From: JAQGMV01 sp035525455 | Lineage (GTDB): Bacteria; Pseudomonadota; Gammaproteobacteria; Burkholderiales; SG8-41 | Assembly: GCA_035525455.1 (NCBI GenBank) | Contig: DATLEF010000050.1 | Location: 1 to 64,000 of the forward strand | Length of the DNA stretch: 64,000 nt | Direction of reading: 5' to 3' | In this document: one piece after another, positions 45,823 to 55,067 of the stretch | Layout: every line of letters begins with the position of its first letter | Position numbering within the stretch: position 1 is the first letter of the stretch | Notes under the pieces: generated by a model | The model's database searches: none | What the model was told of the DNA's origin: nothing | What the model saw: only the letters and a program-made list of their open reading frames with translations | Translations under genes and position numbers: made by a program

Positions 45823-46907
45823 AGCTCGGTTACTTCACAATGCCGATACACCCCGCTGCGCGAAACTATACCCAGACGCTGAAAGAAGACCGCGAGGCCG
45901 TGCTGCTCGCAGACAAGCTGGGTTACGTCGAAGCGTTCATCGGCGAGCACACGACCGACATCTGCGAAACGATACCGTCGTGTCTCTCGTTCATCGCGAG
46001 CCTCGTCCACGACACGAAGCAGATTCGTCTCGGACCGGGCACGCTCAATCTGCCGAACAGCCATCCGGCGCAACTCGCGGCGCACGTGGCGATGATCGAC
46101 CACATGCTCGAAGGCCGCTTCATCCTCGGCATAGGGCCGGGGGGGTTGCGCTCGGACTGGGAAGTTTTCGGCAACCTCGACGCGGACAGGAACGCCATGT
46201 TCGTCGAGTGCATCGACCACATGCTCGCGATCTGGGCGGGAGACGCGCCGTACGACATCGAAGGCAAGTTCTGGAACATCAGCACGAAGAGGACGTTGCT
46301 GCGCGAAGCCGGACAGGGAGTCTTTCTCAAGCTCTATCAGAAGCCGCTTCCGGAGATCGTCGTCACGGTGGTCGTTCCGGCCTCGCGCGGGCTCACCGCG
46401 GCGGCGTCGCGCGGCTGGCACCCGATCTCCGCCAATTTCATCCACCCGCACTGGGTTGCGACGCACTGGCCAGCCTACAAGGAAGGCTGCGAGCGCGGCG
46501 GTCATGCGATTCGCGGCGAGGATTGGCGTGTCGCGCGGAGCATTTTCGTCGCCGACGACGAGGCTACGGCGCGGCGTTATGCGCTCGACCCGAATGGTGC
46601 GTACGGGTTTTACTTCTGGAACCTGATGACCAAGCGCCGAGCGCGCGGCGCGCTCGACACGTTCAAACACGACCTCGCGATGTCGGATGCCGATTGCACT
46701 CTCGATTACGTGCTGAATCACCTGCCGATTTACGGCACGCCTGAGAGTGTCGCGGAGCAGATCGTCTCATTGCGTCAGGCAGGCGGGCCGTTCGGTACGT
46801 TGCTGTACGTGGGACACGACTGGGCAGATGCCGCCCTCGCCAGGCGCTCGATGGAGCTGATGGCGAACGAGGTCATGCCTCGGGTTAACCGATCGTTAGG
46901 AGAGTGA
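45819..46907 (+). CDS. LLM-class flavin-dependent oxidoreductase (bacterial luciferase-like)
   Basis: A 362-aa TIM-barrel flavin monooxygenase similar in layout to limonene or alkane-type monooxygenases. It begins MKLGYFTMPIHP. EAFIGEHTTD and LGPGTLNLPNSHPAQLAAHVAMIDHML near residues 45-100, GRFILGIGPGG near 105, and the late YGTPESVAEQI motif follow. It needs a separate flavin reductase, not seen nearby. Translational coupling to the secreted hydrolase suggests a small degradation module. Confidence 0.9.
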   Translation: MKLGYFTMPIHPAARNYTQTLKEDREAVLLADKLGYVEAFIGEHTTDICETIPSCLSFIASLVHDTKQIRLGPGTLNLPNSHPAQLAAHVAMIDHMLEGRFILGIGPGGLRSDWEVFGNLDADRNAMFVECIDHMLAIWAGDAPYDIEGKFWNISTKRTLLREAGQGVFLKLYQKPLPEIVVTVVVPASRGLTAAASRGWHPISANFIHPHWVATHWPAYKEGCERGGHAIRGEDWRVARSIFVADDEATARRYALDPNGAYGFYFWNLMTKRRARGALDTFKHDLAMSDADCTLDYVLNHLPIYGTPESVAEQIVSLRQAGGPFGTLLYVGHDWADAALARRSMELMANEVMPRVNRSLGE

Positions 46908-46940
46908 GCGGCCGACCTCTGTCACTCCAAGAAAAGCGGC

Positions 46941-47111
46941 CTAATACGGCAGCCTCAACCGGGTAGCGCGCTGCAAGACGAGTTCTTCGTGAGCCGGAGC
47001 GCTGGATAGTACCGGGCCGTCTACCTGTGGATCAGTGGACACCGGCGCGCCCGCGCACCCCTGCATCAGCAGCAGACCGTGCATTACACAGAGCAGCAGC
47101 AATCTGCCCAT
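46941..47111 (-). CDS. Small lipoprotein (56 aa)
   Basis: An ATG at 47109-47111 with an AAAGGA Shine-Dalgarno opens a 56-codon frame ending in TAG at 46941. The product starts MGRLLLLCVMHGLLLMQGC: a hydrophobic signal segment and a lipobox LMQGC with Cys19. The mature part is only 38 residues. Asp does not follow the Cys, so outer-membrane sorting would be expected. It lies immediately downstream of a BON protein gene on the same strand, possibly in one transcript. No family is recognised. Confidence 0.6.
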   Translation of the reverse strand: MGRLLLLCVMHGLLLMQGCAGAPVSTDPQVDGPVLSSAPAHEELVLQRATRLRLPY

Positions 47112-47179
47112 GAAAATCCTTTCCCACCGATGGCGGTGGCGCGCACGACTTCGTGCGCGCCACCCGCGAATGGCAACAA

Positions 47180-47530
47180 CTACCGCGTGGCGCCTACGTT
47201 GCCGATGATGGTGCCGCCGACCTGAATGTCGTTCTGGACCGTAACCACCCCTTTGGCAGCCTTCGCGATGCCTTCGGCGCGTTCAGCCTCTTCCTGGGTC
47301 GGGACGATACCCGATAAGCGCACCCTGCCCTTGATAGACCGGACGTGGATATTCGCCGCGTTTGCCCGGTCCTCCTTGGCGAGCTCGGCCTTTATCCGCT
47401 TCTGCACGGCCGCATCGCTGTATTCCCTGGATTCCGCGTTGGGCTTGGCCCGGCGATCCGCCGCATAGCTTGCGAGCGGCACGCACAGCAGTGCGAGCAA
47501 TACATACCGCAGAAATGTCGTAGTAGGCAT
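47180..47530 (-). CDS. Periplasmic BON-domain protein
   Basis: A 116-aa protein with a cleavable signal peptide (VLLALLCVPLASYAAD) and one BON domain (about residues 38-105: DAAVQKRIKAELAKE, VRSIKGRVRLSGIVP, VVTVQNDI). BON domains bind phospholipid or envelope surfaces, as in OsmY. A clear GGAGGAAAC Shine-Dalgarno marks the ATG at 47528-47530. The longer frame upstream runs antisense into uvrA and was not used. Confidence 0.88.
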   Translation of the reverse strand: MPTTTFLRYVLLALLCVPLASYAADRRAKPNAESREYSDAAVQKRIKAELAKEDRANAANIHVRSIKGRVRLSGIVPTQEEAERAEGIAKAAKGVVTVQNDIQVGGTIIGNVGATR

Positions 47531-47702
47531 CCGTTTCCTCCGCTTGAGCTGACCCCGAATCGGGTCTTTGACCGCACAGCGAAAAATGTGCCTACCAGCC
47601 TCGAAGGCCGCTGGCGATACCCGCAAACGGGTAGAATGGTGACTCTCGTTTCGCGAGCCTTTCCGGCCGCGGTTCCGTTCATCTCTCACCATTTTTTCTG
47701 CC

Positions 47703-50700
47703 ATGCCCGAATCCGGCGGCAAGCCCGCTGCTATCGCCGTTCCCGTCACCTCGAACGTGGTGCCGTCTGAGAAGCCTGCCCCGCGCGACACGATCGTCAT
47801 TCGCGGCGCGCGCCAGAACAACCTCAAGAACCTCACCCTCGAGCTGCCGGCGAATGAGCTCATCGTAGTCACGGGCGTTTCGGGCAGCGGCAAATCGTCG
47901 CTCGTGTTCGATACGCTCTACGCCGAAGGCCAGCGGCGTTACGTCGAGACATTCTCGCCCTACGCACGGCAGTTCCTCGATCGCATGGACAAGCCGCAGG
48001 TCGACGCGATCGAAGGCATACCCCCGGCCATCGCCATCGATCAGACGAACCCGGTGCGCACGTCGCGCTCGACGGTCGGCACGATGACGGAGCTGAACGA
48101 CCACCTGAAGCTCCTCTACGCGCGCGCGGCCGAGCTCTGCTGCCTCGGATGCGGTGCGCCCGTGCGCCGCGACACGCCTGACACGATCGAAGCCGAAGTG
48201 AGCGCGCGCGCAGCCGCAGCGGGCGATCCGCGGCTCGTACTGACTTTTCCAGTGCCGGTGCCCAAGAACTTTTCCGAGACCGAAGTGAAGGCGCTGCTCG
48301 AGCAGCAAGGCTACACGCGGATACACGCCAAGCAGGGGCGCACCATCGAAGTCGTGCAGGACCGGTTCCGCCGCAGCAGCGTCGAGCGCGGGCGCTTCAT
48401 CGAAGCGGTCGAAGCGGCGCTCCGCGTCGGTCAGGGGCGCGTGAGTGTGCACGCCGAAGGCGGCTCCGCGTGGAAGTTTTCGTCCGATCTTCACTGCCCC
48501 GATTGCGACATCCATTACCAGGAGCCGACGCCGAGTCTCTTCTCGTTCAATTCCCCGCTCGGCGCGTGCGAAACATGCCGCGGCTTCGGGCGTGTGATCG
48601 GCCTCGATTTCGGGCTCGTCGTGCCGGACGAAGCGAAAACCTTGCGCGAAGGCGCAGTGAGGCCGTGGCAGACCGCGTCATACAGGGAATGCCAGGACGA
48701 CCTCGTTCAGTACGCAAAAAAACGCCGCATTCCACTCGATACGCCGTGGCGCGAGCTCTCGCCGGAAGTACGCCGCTGGGTGCTCGAAGGCGAGCCTGAA
48801 TGGAAAAGCTGGCGCAAATCCTGGCCCGGCACGTGGTACGGCGTCGCGGTTTTTTTCCAGTGGCTGGAGACCAAAGCCTACAAGATGCACGTGCGCGTGC
48901 TGCTCTCGAAATATCGCGCCTATACGCCGTGCACGAGCTGCGGCGGCTCGCGCCTCAAAAGCGAAGCGCAGGCGTGGCGGCTGGGCGCCGCTGATAACGC
49001 GAACGCCGTCCTCGCGCCGCAGCAGCGGGTCATGCCGATGGGGGCGAAGTTCGACGGCGCCGTCCTTGCGCGCTTGCCGGGTCTGACTGTGCACGATCTC
49101 ATGCTCCTGCCCATCGCGCGCGTCCGCACGTTCATCGATGCGCTCTCGCTGCCGAAACCGATCGACGACGCAACCGACTTGCTGCTCACCGAGATCCGCG
49201 CACGCCTGGGATACCTGTGCGAAGTCGGACTGGGCTATCTCACGCTCGACCGCCAGTCGCGCACCCTCTCCGGTGGCGAGGTGCAGCGCATCAATCTCAC
49301 CACCGCGCTCGGCACCTCGCTCGTCAACACGCTGTTCGTGCTCGACGAGCCTTCCATCGGACTGCATCCCCGCGACATGGGACGCGTGATCGAAGTCATG
49401 CACAAGCTGCGCGATGCCGGCAACTCGCTCGTGGTGGTCGAGCACGATCCGCAGATCATGCTCGCGGCCGACCGCCTACTCGATATGGGACCGGGACCGG
49501 GCGAGCGTGGCGGCGAAATCGTGTACTTCGGAGCCGCCCAGGCAATTCGCAGCGCGCCTCAATCGCTGACCGGAGACTATCTTGCGGGACGCAAGCACGT
49601 CGGCGGCGCTGCACGCGATCCGGTCCTGACACAAACCTCGACCGCCGACAGCATCGAGATCATCGGCGCGGCCGAGCACAACCTGAAGGCCGTCGACGTT
49701 CGAATTCCGTTGCAGCGCCTGGTGTGTGTCACGGGCGTTTCAGGCTCGGGCAAGTCGACCCTGGTTCAGGACGTGCTGTACACCGCGCTGCTGAAGGCTA
49801 AAGGCAAACCGACCGAAGCGCCGGGCAAACACGAGCGGATCGCGGGCGCGGAGAAAATTTCAGATGTGGTGCTGGTCGACCAATCGCCGATCGGCCGCAC
49901 GACGCGCTCGAATCCGGCGAGCTATGTCGGCGCATTCGACTGCATCCGAAAGCTGTTCGTGCAGCAGCCGCTCGCGAAGGAACGTCAGTACACACCGGGC
50001 ACGTTCAGCTTCAATTCAGGCAATGGCCGCTGTCCCACGTGCAGCGGCAACGGTTTCGAGCACGTCGAAATGCAGTTTCTGTCGGACGTGTATCTGCGCT
50101 GCCCCGATTGCAACGGCCGGCGCTACCGCGACGAAATACTCGAAGTGAAGCTCGACGGACGCTCGATCGCCGATGTCCTGGATATGACGGTGTCCGAAGC
50201 GCTCGCCTTTTTCGCATCGAATTCCGACGTGCAGCGCGTACTGCAACCGCTGGCGGACGTCGGTCTCGATTACCTCAAGCTCGGCCAGCCCGTGCCGACG
50301 CTCTCCGGCGGTGAAGCGCAGCGCCTGAAGCTGGCCGGACATTTGGCCGGTGCGGCGGCAACAGCCCGGCCATCGCGGCGAACGCCGGGATCCAGCGAGC
50401 TGGGATCGCTGTTCCTGTTCGACGAGCCCACGACGGGACTTCATTTCGAAGACATCGCGAAGCTGCTCAAAGCACTGCGCAAGCTCCTCGACGCCGGTCA
50501 CTCGCTCGTGGTCATCGAGCACAACCTCGACTTGATACGCGCCGCCGATTGGCTGATCGATATGGGACCCGAAGGCGGCGACGCGGGCGGAGAAATCGTT
50601 GCCGCAGGAACTGCCGCCGAGATCATGGCGAGTCCGACGTCGCATACGGGCAAGGCGCTGCGCGAGTATGAAGCAGCACTGAGCGCTACTCAGACGCCCA

Positions 50701-53417
50701 TCGTCTTTCGCAATGTTCAGAAGGCCCACGGTGAACGGGCACGGGGCAATGGAAACATCTGCGTGCATAACGCACGCGAGCACAATCTCAAGTCGCTACA
50801 CGTCGAGATCCCGCGCGGCAAGTTCACTGTCATCACCGGCGTCTCGGGTTCCGGTAAGTCGACTCTCGCCTTCGACATCCTCTTTGCCGAAGGGCAGCGT
50901 CGCTACCTCGAATCGCTGAACGCGTACGCGCGGCAGTTCGTGCAGACTGCATCGCGCCCTGACGTCGATGCGATTTTCGGAATACCGCCGACCGTTGCGA
51001 TCGAACAGCGCACGAGCCGCGGCGGCCGCAAGAGCACCGTCGCGACGCTCACCGAGATCTATCACTTCCTGCGCCTGCTGTACGTGAAGCTCGGCACGCA
51101 GTATTGCCCCGAGTGCGACGTCGCAATCGAGCCGCAGACGATCGACAGCATCGTCGCCAACATCATGCGCGACTATCGCGGCGAGCGCGTCGGTTTGCTT
51201 GCACCGCTCGTCGTGAACCGTAAAGGCATCTACACCGATCTGGCGAAATGGGCGCGCGGTAAAGGCTATACGCACTTGCGCGTCGACGGCGCGTTCGTCC
51301 CGGTGCAGCCGTTCCCGCGCCTCGCGCGTTTCATCGAGCACAGTATCGAGCTGCCCGTCGCCGAACTGCGCGTCACACCCGAAAACGAGGCGCAGTTGCG
51401 CGAAGACCTCCGTGCGGCGCTGGAGCTCGGCAAAGGCGTCGTGCACATCATCGATGGGCTCGATACGCTGGAGCGCGCAGTCGAAGCCCAGGACGCAGCG
51501 CTCGCGCAGATGAGCGAATCGGTGTACTCGGTCAATCGCGCATGCCCATCGTGCTCGCGCAGCTTTCCCGAGCTCGATCCGCGGCTCTTTTCCTTCAACT
51601 CGAAACACGGCTGGTGCGCGGCGTGTTACGGAACGGGGCTGCAGATCGACGAAGTCGGCTGGGACGAAGAACGCCAGAAGACGGGCGCCGAGGATCATGT
51701 GCTCGATTCCTGGCTCGAATGGCTCGAGATCGATGAGAAGTGTCCGCAGTGCGAAGGCAGGCGACTCAATCGCGAAGCGCTCGCCGTGCGCTACCGCGGA
51801 AAATCGATAGCCGAATTGACGGCTCTCCCCGTCGCTTCGCTCTCACAATTTTTCAACGACGTCTCAATGGCCGGGCGTGAGGCGGAAATCGCGCGCGACA
51901 TCGTGCCCGAGCTCTGCAGCCGCCTGAGCTTCCTCGATCATGTGGGACTGGACTACCTCGCGCTCGACCGCGCCGCGCCGACGTTGTCGGGCGGCGAAGC
52001 GCAGCGCATACGCCTCGCGGCCCAGCTCGGCTCGAACCTGCGCGGCGTGTGCTACATACTCGACGAGCCGACGATCGGGCTGCACCCGCGCGACAATCGC
52101 GTGCTGCTCGACACGCTTGCTGCGCTCGAAGCGAAAGGCAACACGTTGATCGTCGTCGAGCACGACGAGGAAACGATACGCCGCGCCGCGCACGTGATCG
52201 ATCTGGGGCCCGGCGCGGGCAAGCGCGGCGGCGAGCTGACGGCGGAAGGCAGCGCCGACGATCTCATGCGCAACCCCGCGTCGGTCACGGGCCGCTTTCT
52301 CGCTCATCCTTTGCTCCATCCGCTGCACCCGCCGCGAACGGTCGGCACAGCGACACCCGCGCTTGAAATCAGCGCCGCCGCTTTGCACAACCTGAAGAAG
52401 CTCGACGTGCGCGTGCCGCTCGGGCGTCTGGTCGTCATCACAGGCGTTTCGGGCTCGGGAAAATCCACGCTCGCCCGCGACGTGCTGCACGACAACCTTG
52501 TGCAGCTCGTCGGCGAAGAGCGTAGCAGGAAAAAACCCCGGCTCACCGGCTGCCGTGCGATCTCGGGCTGGCAAACTGTCGGCCGCGTGCTCGAAGTCGA
52601 TCAGACGCCGATCGGCAAGACTCCGCGTTCGTGTCCCGCGACCTACGTCGGATTCTGGGACGGGGTGCGGCGCCTCTTTGCGGAAACGACCGAAGCGCGC
52701 ATGCGCGGCTATACCGCCAGCCGCTTTTCGTTCAATACCAGCGGCGGACGCTGCGACGCGTGCGAAGGCCAGGGTGTGAAGCGCATCGAAATGAGCTTCC
52801 TGCCCGACGTGCGAGTGCCGTGCGAAGTATGCACGAGCGCGCGCTTCAACGCCGAGACGCTCGCCGTGCGCTTCAAGGGGCGCTCGATCGGCGACGTGCT
52901 CGCGATGAGCGTGGACGAAGCGGTCGAATTCTTCTCGGCGCATCGCGCTATCCATCATTGCCTGCGGCTGTTGCAGGACGTCGGTCTCGGGTATCTCACG
53001 CTGGGCCAGCAAAGCCCGACGCTCTCGGGCGGAGAAGCGCAGCGCATCAAACTGGTCACGGAGCTCGCGAAAGTACGCACTGATGCGGGTGACAGGCCCG
53101 GACGCGCGGGCGTGAACAAGCACACGCTGTACGTGCTCGACGAGCCCACCGTGGGCTTGCACATGGCAGACGTCGAAAAGCTGATTCACGTCCTGCACCG
53201 GCTGGTCGATGCCGGCAACAGCGTCATCGTGATCGAGCACAATCTCGACGTGATCGCAGAGGCCGACTGGATACTCGATCTGGGGCCCGAAGGCGGCGAC
53301 GGCGGCGGACGCATCGTCGCGCAGGGCTCGCCGCAGGACATCGCGAAGTCATCCGGCGCCTCACACACAGCGCGCATCGTGAGCGAGTTTCTCGCGCAGC
53401 GCTCACGCTCTACATAA
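47703..53417 (+). CDS. uvrA: Tandem-fused UvrA-type excinuclease ATPase (1904 aa)
   Basis: Two UvrA-like halves in one chain, about twice the normal 940 aa. Four Walker A motifs (GVSGSGKS) lie at about residues 58, 678, 1046 and 1581. Four LSGGE signatures lie at about 522, 867, 1428 and 1774. Each half has its own inserted domains and zinc-type Cys motifs (for example CPTCSGNGF with CPDC, and CDACEGQG with CEVC). It is predicted to be a damage-scanning ATPase of nucleotide excision repair, acting like a covalent UvrA dimer. Similar long forms are known in other proteobacteria. A standard uvrA may exist elsewhere. The frame is unbroken. Confidence 0.93.
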   Translation: MPESGGKPAAIAVPVTSNVVPSEKPAPRDTIVIRGARQNNLKNLTLELPANELIVVTGVSGSGKSSLVFDTLYAEGQRRYVETFSPYARQFLDRMDKPQVDAIEGIPPAIAIDQTNPVRTSRSTVGTMTELNDHLKLLYARAAELCCLGCGAPVRRDTPDTIEAEVSARAAAAGDPRLVLTFPVPVPKNFSETEVKALLEQQGYTRIHAKQGRTIEVVQDRFRRSSVERGRFIEAVEAALRVGQGRVSVHAEGGSAWKFSSDLHCPDCDIHYQEPTPSLFSFNSPLGACETCRGFGRVIGLDFGLVVPDEAKTLREGAVRPWQTASYRECQDDLVQYAKKRRIPLDTPWRELSPEVRRWVLEGEPEWKSWRKSWPGTWYGVAVFFQWLETKAYKMHVRVLLSKYRAYTPCTSCGGSRLKSEAQAWRLGAADNANAVLAPQQRVMPMGAKFDGAVLARLPGLTVHDLMLLPIARVRTFIDALSLPKPIDDATDLLLTEIRARLGYLCEVGLGYLTLDRQSRTLSGGEVQRINLTTALGTSLVNTLFVLDEPSIGLHPRDMGRVIEVMHKLRDAGNSLVVVEHDPQIMLAADRLLDMGPGPGERGGEIVYFGAAQAIRSAPQSLTGDYLAGRKHVGGAARDPVLTQTSTADSIEIIGAAEHNLKAVDVRIPLQRLVCVTGVSGSGKSTLVQDVLYTALLKAKGKPTEAPGKHERIAGAEKISDVVLVDQSPIGRTTRSNPASYVGAFDCIRKLFVQQPLAKERQYTPGTFSFNSGNGRCPTCSGNGFEHVEMQFLSDVYLRCPDCNGRRYRDEILEVKLDGRSIADVLDMTVSEALAFFASNSDVQRVLQPLADVGLDYLKLGQPVPTLSGGEAQRLKLAGHLAGAAATARPSRRTPGSSELGSLFLFDEPTTGLHFEDIAKLLKALRKLLDAGHSLVVIEHNLDLIRAADWLIDMGPEGGDAGGEIVAAGTAAEIMASPTSHTGKALREYEAALSATQTPIVFRNVQKAHGERARGNGNICVHNAREHNLKSLHVEIPRGKFTVITGVSGSGKSTLAFDILFAEGQRRYLESLNAYARQFVQTASRPDVDAIFGIPPTVAIEQRTSRGGRKSTVATLTEIYHFLRLLYVKLGTQYCPECDVAIEPQTIDSIVANIMRDYRGERVGLLAPLVVNRKGIYTDLAKWARGKGYTHLRVDGAFVPVQPFPRLARFIEHSIELPVAELRVTPENEAQLREDLRAALELGKGVVHIIDGLDTLERAVEAQDAALAQMSESVYSVNRACPSCSRSFPELDPRLFSFNSKHGWCAACYGTGLQIDEVGWDEERQKTGAEDHVLDSWLEWLEIDEKCPQCEGRRLNREALAVRYRGKSIAELTALPVASLSQFFNDVSMAGREAEIARDIVPELCSRLSFLDHVGLDYLALDRAAPTLSGGEAQRIRLAAQLGSNLRGVCYILDEPTIGLHPRDNRVLLDTLAALEAKGNTLIVVEHDEETIRRAAHVIDLGPGAGKRGGELTAEGSADDLMRNPASVTGRFLAHPLLHPLHPPRTVGTATPALEISAAALHNLKKLDVRVPLGRLVVITGVSGSGKSTLARDVLHDNLVQLVGEERSRKKPRLTGCRAISGWQTVGRVLEVDQTPIGKTPRSCPATYVGFWDGVRRLFAETTEARMRGYTASRFSFNTSGGRCDACEGQGVKRIEMSFLPDVRVPCEVCTSARFNAETLAVRFKGRSIGDVLAMSVDEAVEFFSAHRAIHHCLRLLQDVGLGYLTLGQQSPTLSGGEAQRIKLVTELAKVRTDAGDRPGRAGVNKHTLYVLDEPTVGLHMADVEKLIHVLHRLVDAGNSVIVIEHNLDVIAEADWILDLGPEGGDGGGRIVAQGSPQDIAKSSGASHTARIVSEFLAQRSRST

Positions 53418-53430
53418 TCAGGGGTCCTGT

Positions 53431-54306
53431 ATGTCTGCGATCGCATTGCTCGAGCCGCACACGAAGAATCTTGGAGGGTTCGAAGTAAGACGCCTTCTGC
53501 CGGGTCATCCTCACAAAATGGTCGGGCCTTTCATTTTTTTCGATCACATGGGTCCGACGCGGCTGCCGCCGGGTAGCGGTGTGGACGTGCGACCGCATCC
53601 GCACATCGGGCTCGCAACCGTGACCTATCTCTTCGAAGGTTGTCTCATGCACCGCGACAGCCTCGGCACCGTGGCGCGCATCGAGGCCGGCGCCGTCAAC
53701 TGGATGACTGCCGGAGGCGGCATTGCGCACTCCGAGCGCAGTCCGGATGAGGAGCGCCCCGCAGGGCCGCGGCTGCATGGTATTCAGAGCTGGGTGGCGT
53801 TGCCGCAAGCGCACGAGCGCGACGATCCCGACTTCAGCCATCATCCGAAGGAATCGATCCCGCTGATCACGCTTCCCGGCGTGTATATGCACCTCATCGC
53901 CGGCACCGCTTTCGGACGCACCGCACCCACGCCTACATTTTCGCCGATGTTTTATCTCGCAGTCGAAATGGAGCCGGGCTCACGCCTGGAGTTGCCGTTC
54001 GAGCACGAAGAGCGTGGCGTCTACGCCGTCGCAGGGGAAATCGACGTCGAAGGTTTTCCCTTGCACGCGCACCACCTCGCCGTCGTGCCGCCTGAGGGTT
54101 CGGTGCACATTACGGCCCACACCGCGGCGCGTGTGATGCTGCTCGGCGGCACCCCTCTCGACGGCGATCGCCATATCTGGTGGAACTTCGTCGCGAGCTC
54201 GCGCGAATTAATAGACGAGGCCGCAGCGCGCTGGGAAAGCGGCGGCTTCGCGCAGGTTCCCGGTGAAACGGAATGGATACCGCTGCCGCGCGATCGCGGC
54301 GCTTGA
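53431..54306 (+). CDS. Pirin family protein
   Basis: A 291-aa bicupin. Metal-ligand His residues are in VRPHPHIGLATVTYLFEG (His56, His58), with a further GGIAHSER motif near residue 100. Bacterial pirins are linked to quercetin dioxygenation or enzyme regulation. Here only the fold is certain. It lies 13 bp after uvrA in the same direction and may share its transcript. Confidence 0.93.
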   Translation: MSAIALLEPHTKNLGGFEVRRLLPGHPHKMVGPFIFFDHMGPTRLPPGSGVDVRPHPHIGLATVTYLFEGCLMHRDSLGTVARIEAGAVNWMTAGGGIAHSERSPDEERPAGPRLHGIQSWVALPQAHERDDPDFSHHPKESIPLITLPGVYMHLIAGTAFGRTAPTPTFSPMFYLAVEMEPGSRLELPFEHEERGVYAVAGEIDVEGFPLHAHHLAVVPPEGSVHITAHTAARVMLLGGTPLDGDRHIWWNFVASSRELIDEAAARWESGGFAQVPGETEWIPLPRDRGA

Positions 54307-54388
54307 GGCAACTTTCATTTCCTGACGCGCTGCATCGGGTGCCGCGCGTGCATGACGTTAGAATAGCTGTCGCCTGCCTGCACACGAC

Positions 54389-55024
54389 ATGGACATCGCT
54401 CTCATACGCCAGGAATACATGCGCGAGCGCCTCGACGAGGGCGACGTTGCGCGCGACCCGATCGCGCAGTTTCGCCGCTGGTTCGACGAGGCTGTACAGG
54501 GTTCGCTGCCGATGGTGAACGCGATGACGCTCGCAACCGTCAACGCGAACGGGCAGCCTTCGGCGCGTATCGTGCTCCTCAAAGGAATCGACGAGCGCGG
54601 TCTCGTCTTCTACACCGATTACGAAAGTCGCAAAGGGCGCGAGCTCAGCGCGAATTCACGCGCGTCGCTGCTCTTCTACTGGATCGAGCTCGAGCGCGAA
54701 GTACGCGTCGAAGGCGCCGTGGAGAAGACGTCCGCAGCCGAATCGGACGAATATTTCGCGAGCCGTCCAGTCGGAAGCCGGCTTGCGGCAAACGCGTCTT
54801 CCCCTCAAAGCGCGATTCTGGCCGGTCGCGAAGCGCTCGAGCAACGCTATCGGGAAGTGCAGCAGCGCTACGGCGAGGCGCCACCGCGACCGTCGGGCTG
54901 GGGCGGATACCGCGTGGTGCCGCAGGCCATGGAATTCTGGCAAGGCCGGCCCAACCGGCTGCACGACCGCCTGCTCTATACGAAAGCGGCTGGAGGCTGG
55001 AACATCGTGCGTCTGGCGCCCTGA
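54389..55024 (+). CDS. pdxH: Pyridoxamine 5'-phosphate oxidase
   Basis: A 211-aa FMN enzyme producing pyridoxal 5'-phosphate from PNP or PMP. Family motifs are DPIAQFRRWFDEA near residue 22, MTLATVNANGQPSARIVLLKG near 45, FYTDYESRKGREL near 70 and the C-terminal EFWQGRPNRLHDRL with R-x-H binding residues. Length is normal. The start MDIALIRQEYMRE is typical. Confidence 0.98.
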   Translation: MDIALIRQEYMRERLDEGDVARDPIAQFRRWFDEAVQGSLPMVNAMTLATVNANGQPSARIVLLKGIDERGLVFYTDYESRKGRELSANSRASLLFYWIELEREVRVEGAVEKTSAAESDEYFASRPVGSRLAANASSPQSAILAGREALEQRYREVQQRYGEAPPRPSGWGGYRVVPQAMEFWQGRPNRLHDRLLYTKAAGGWNIVRLAP

Positions 55025-55067
55025 TCCGCCGCCGTTCGAGCGCGACCTCGAGTCTCACGCGGGCGCC

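Noticed and set aside
51864..53240. Minus-strand frame of 458 codons inside uvrA
   Set aside because: Antisense shadow of the fourth ATPase region; uvrA is intact and conserved.
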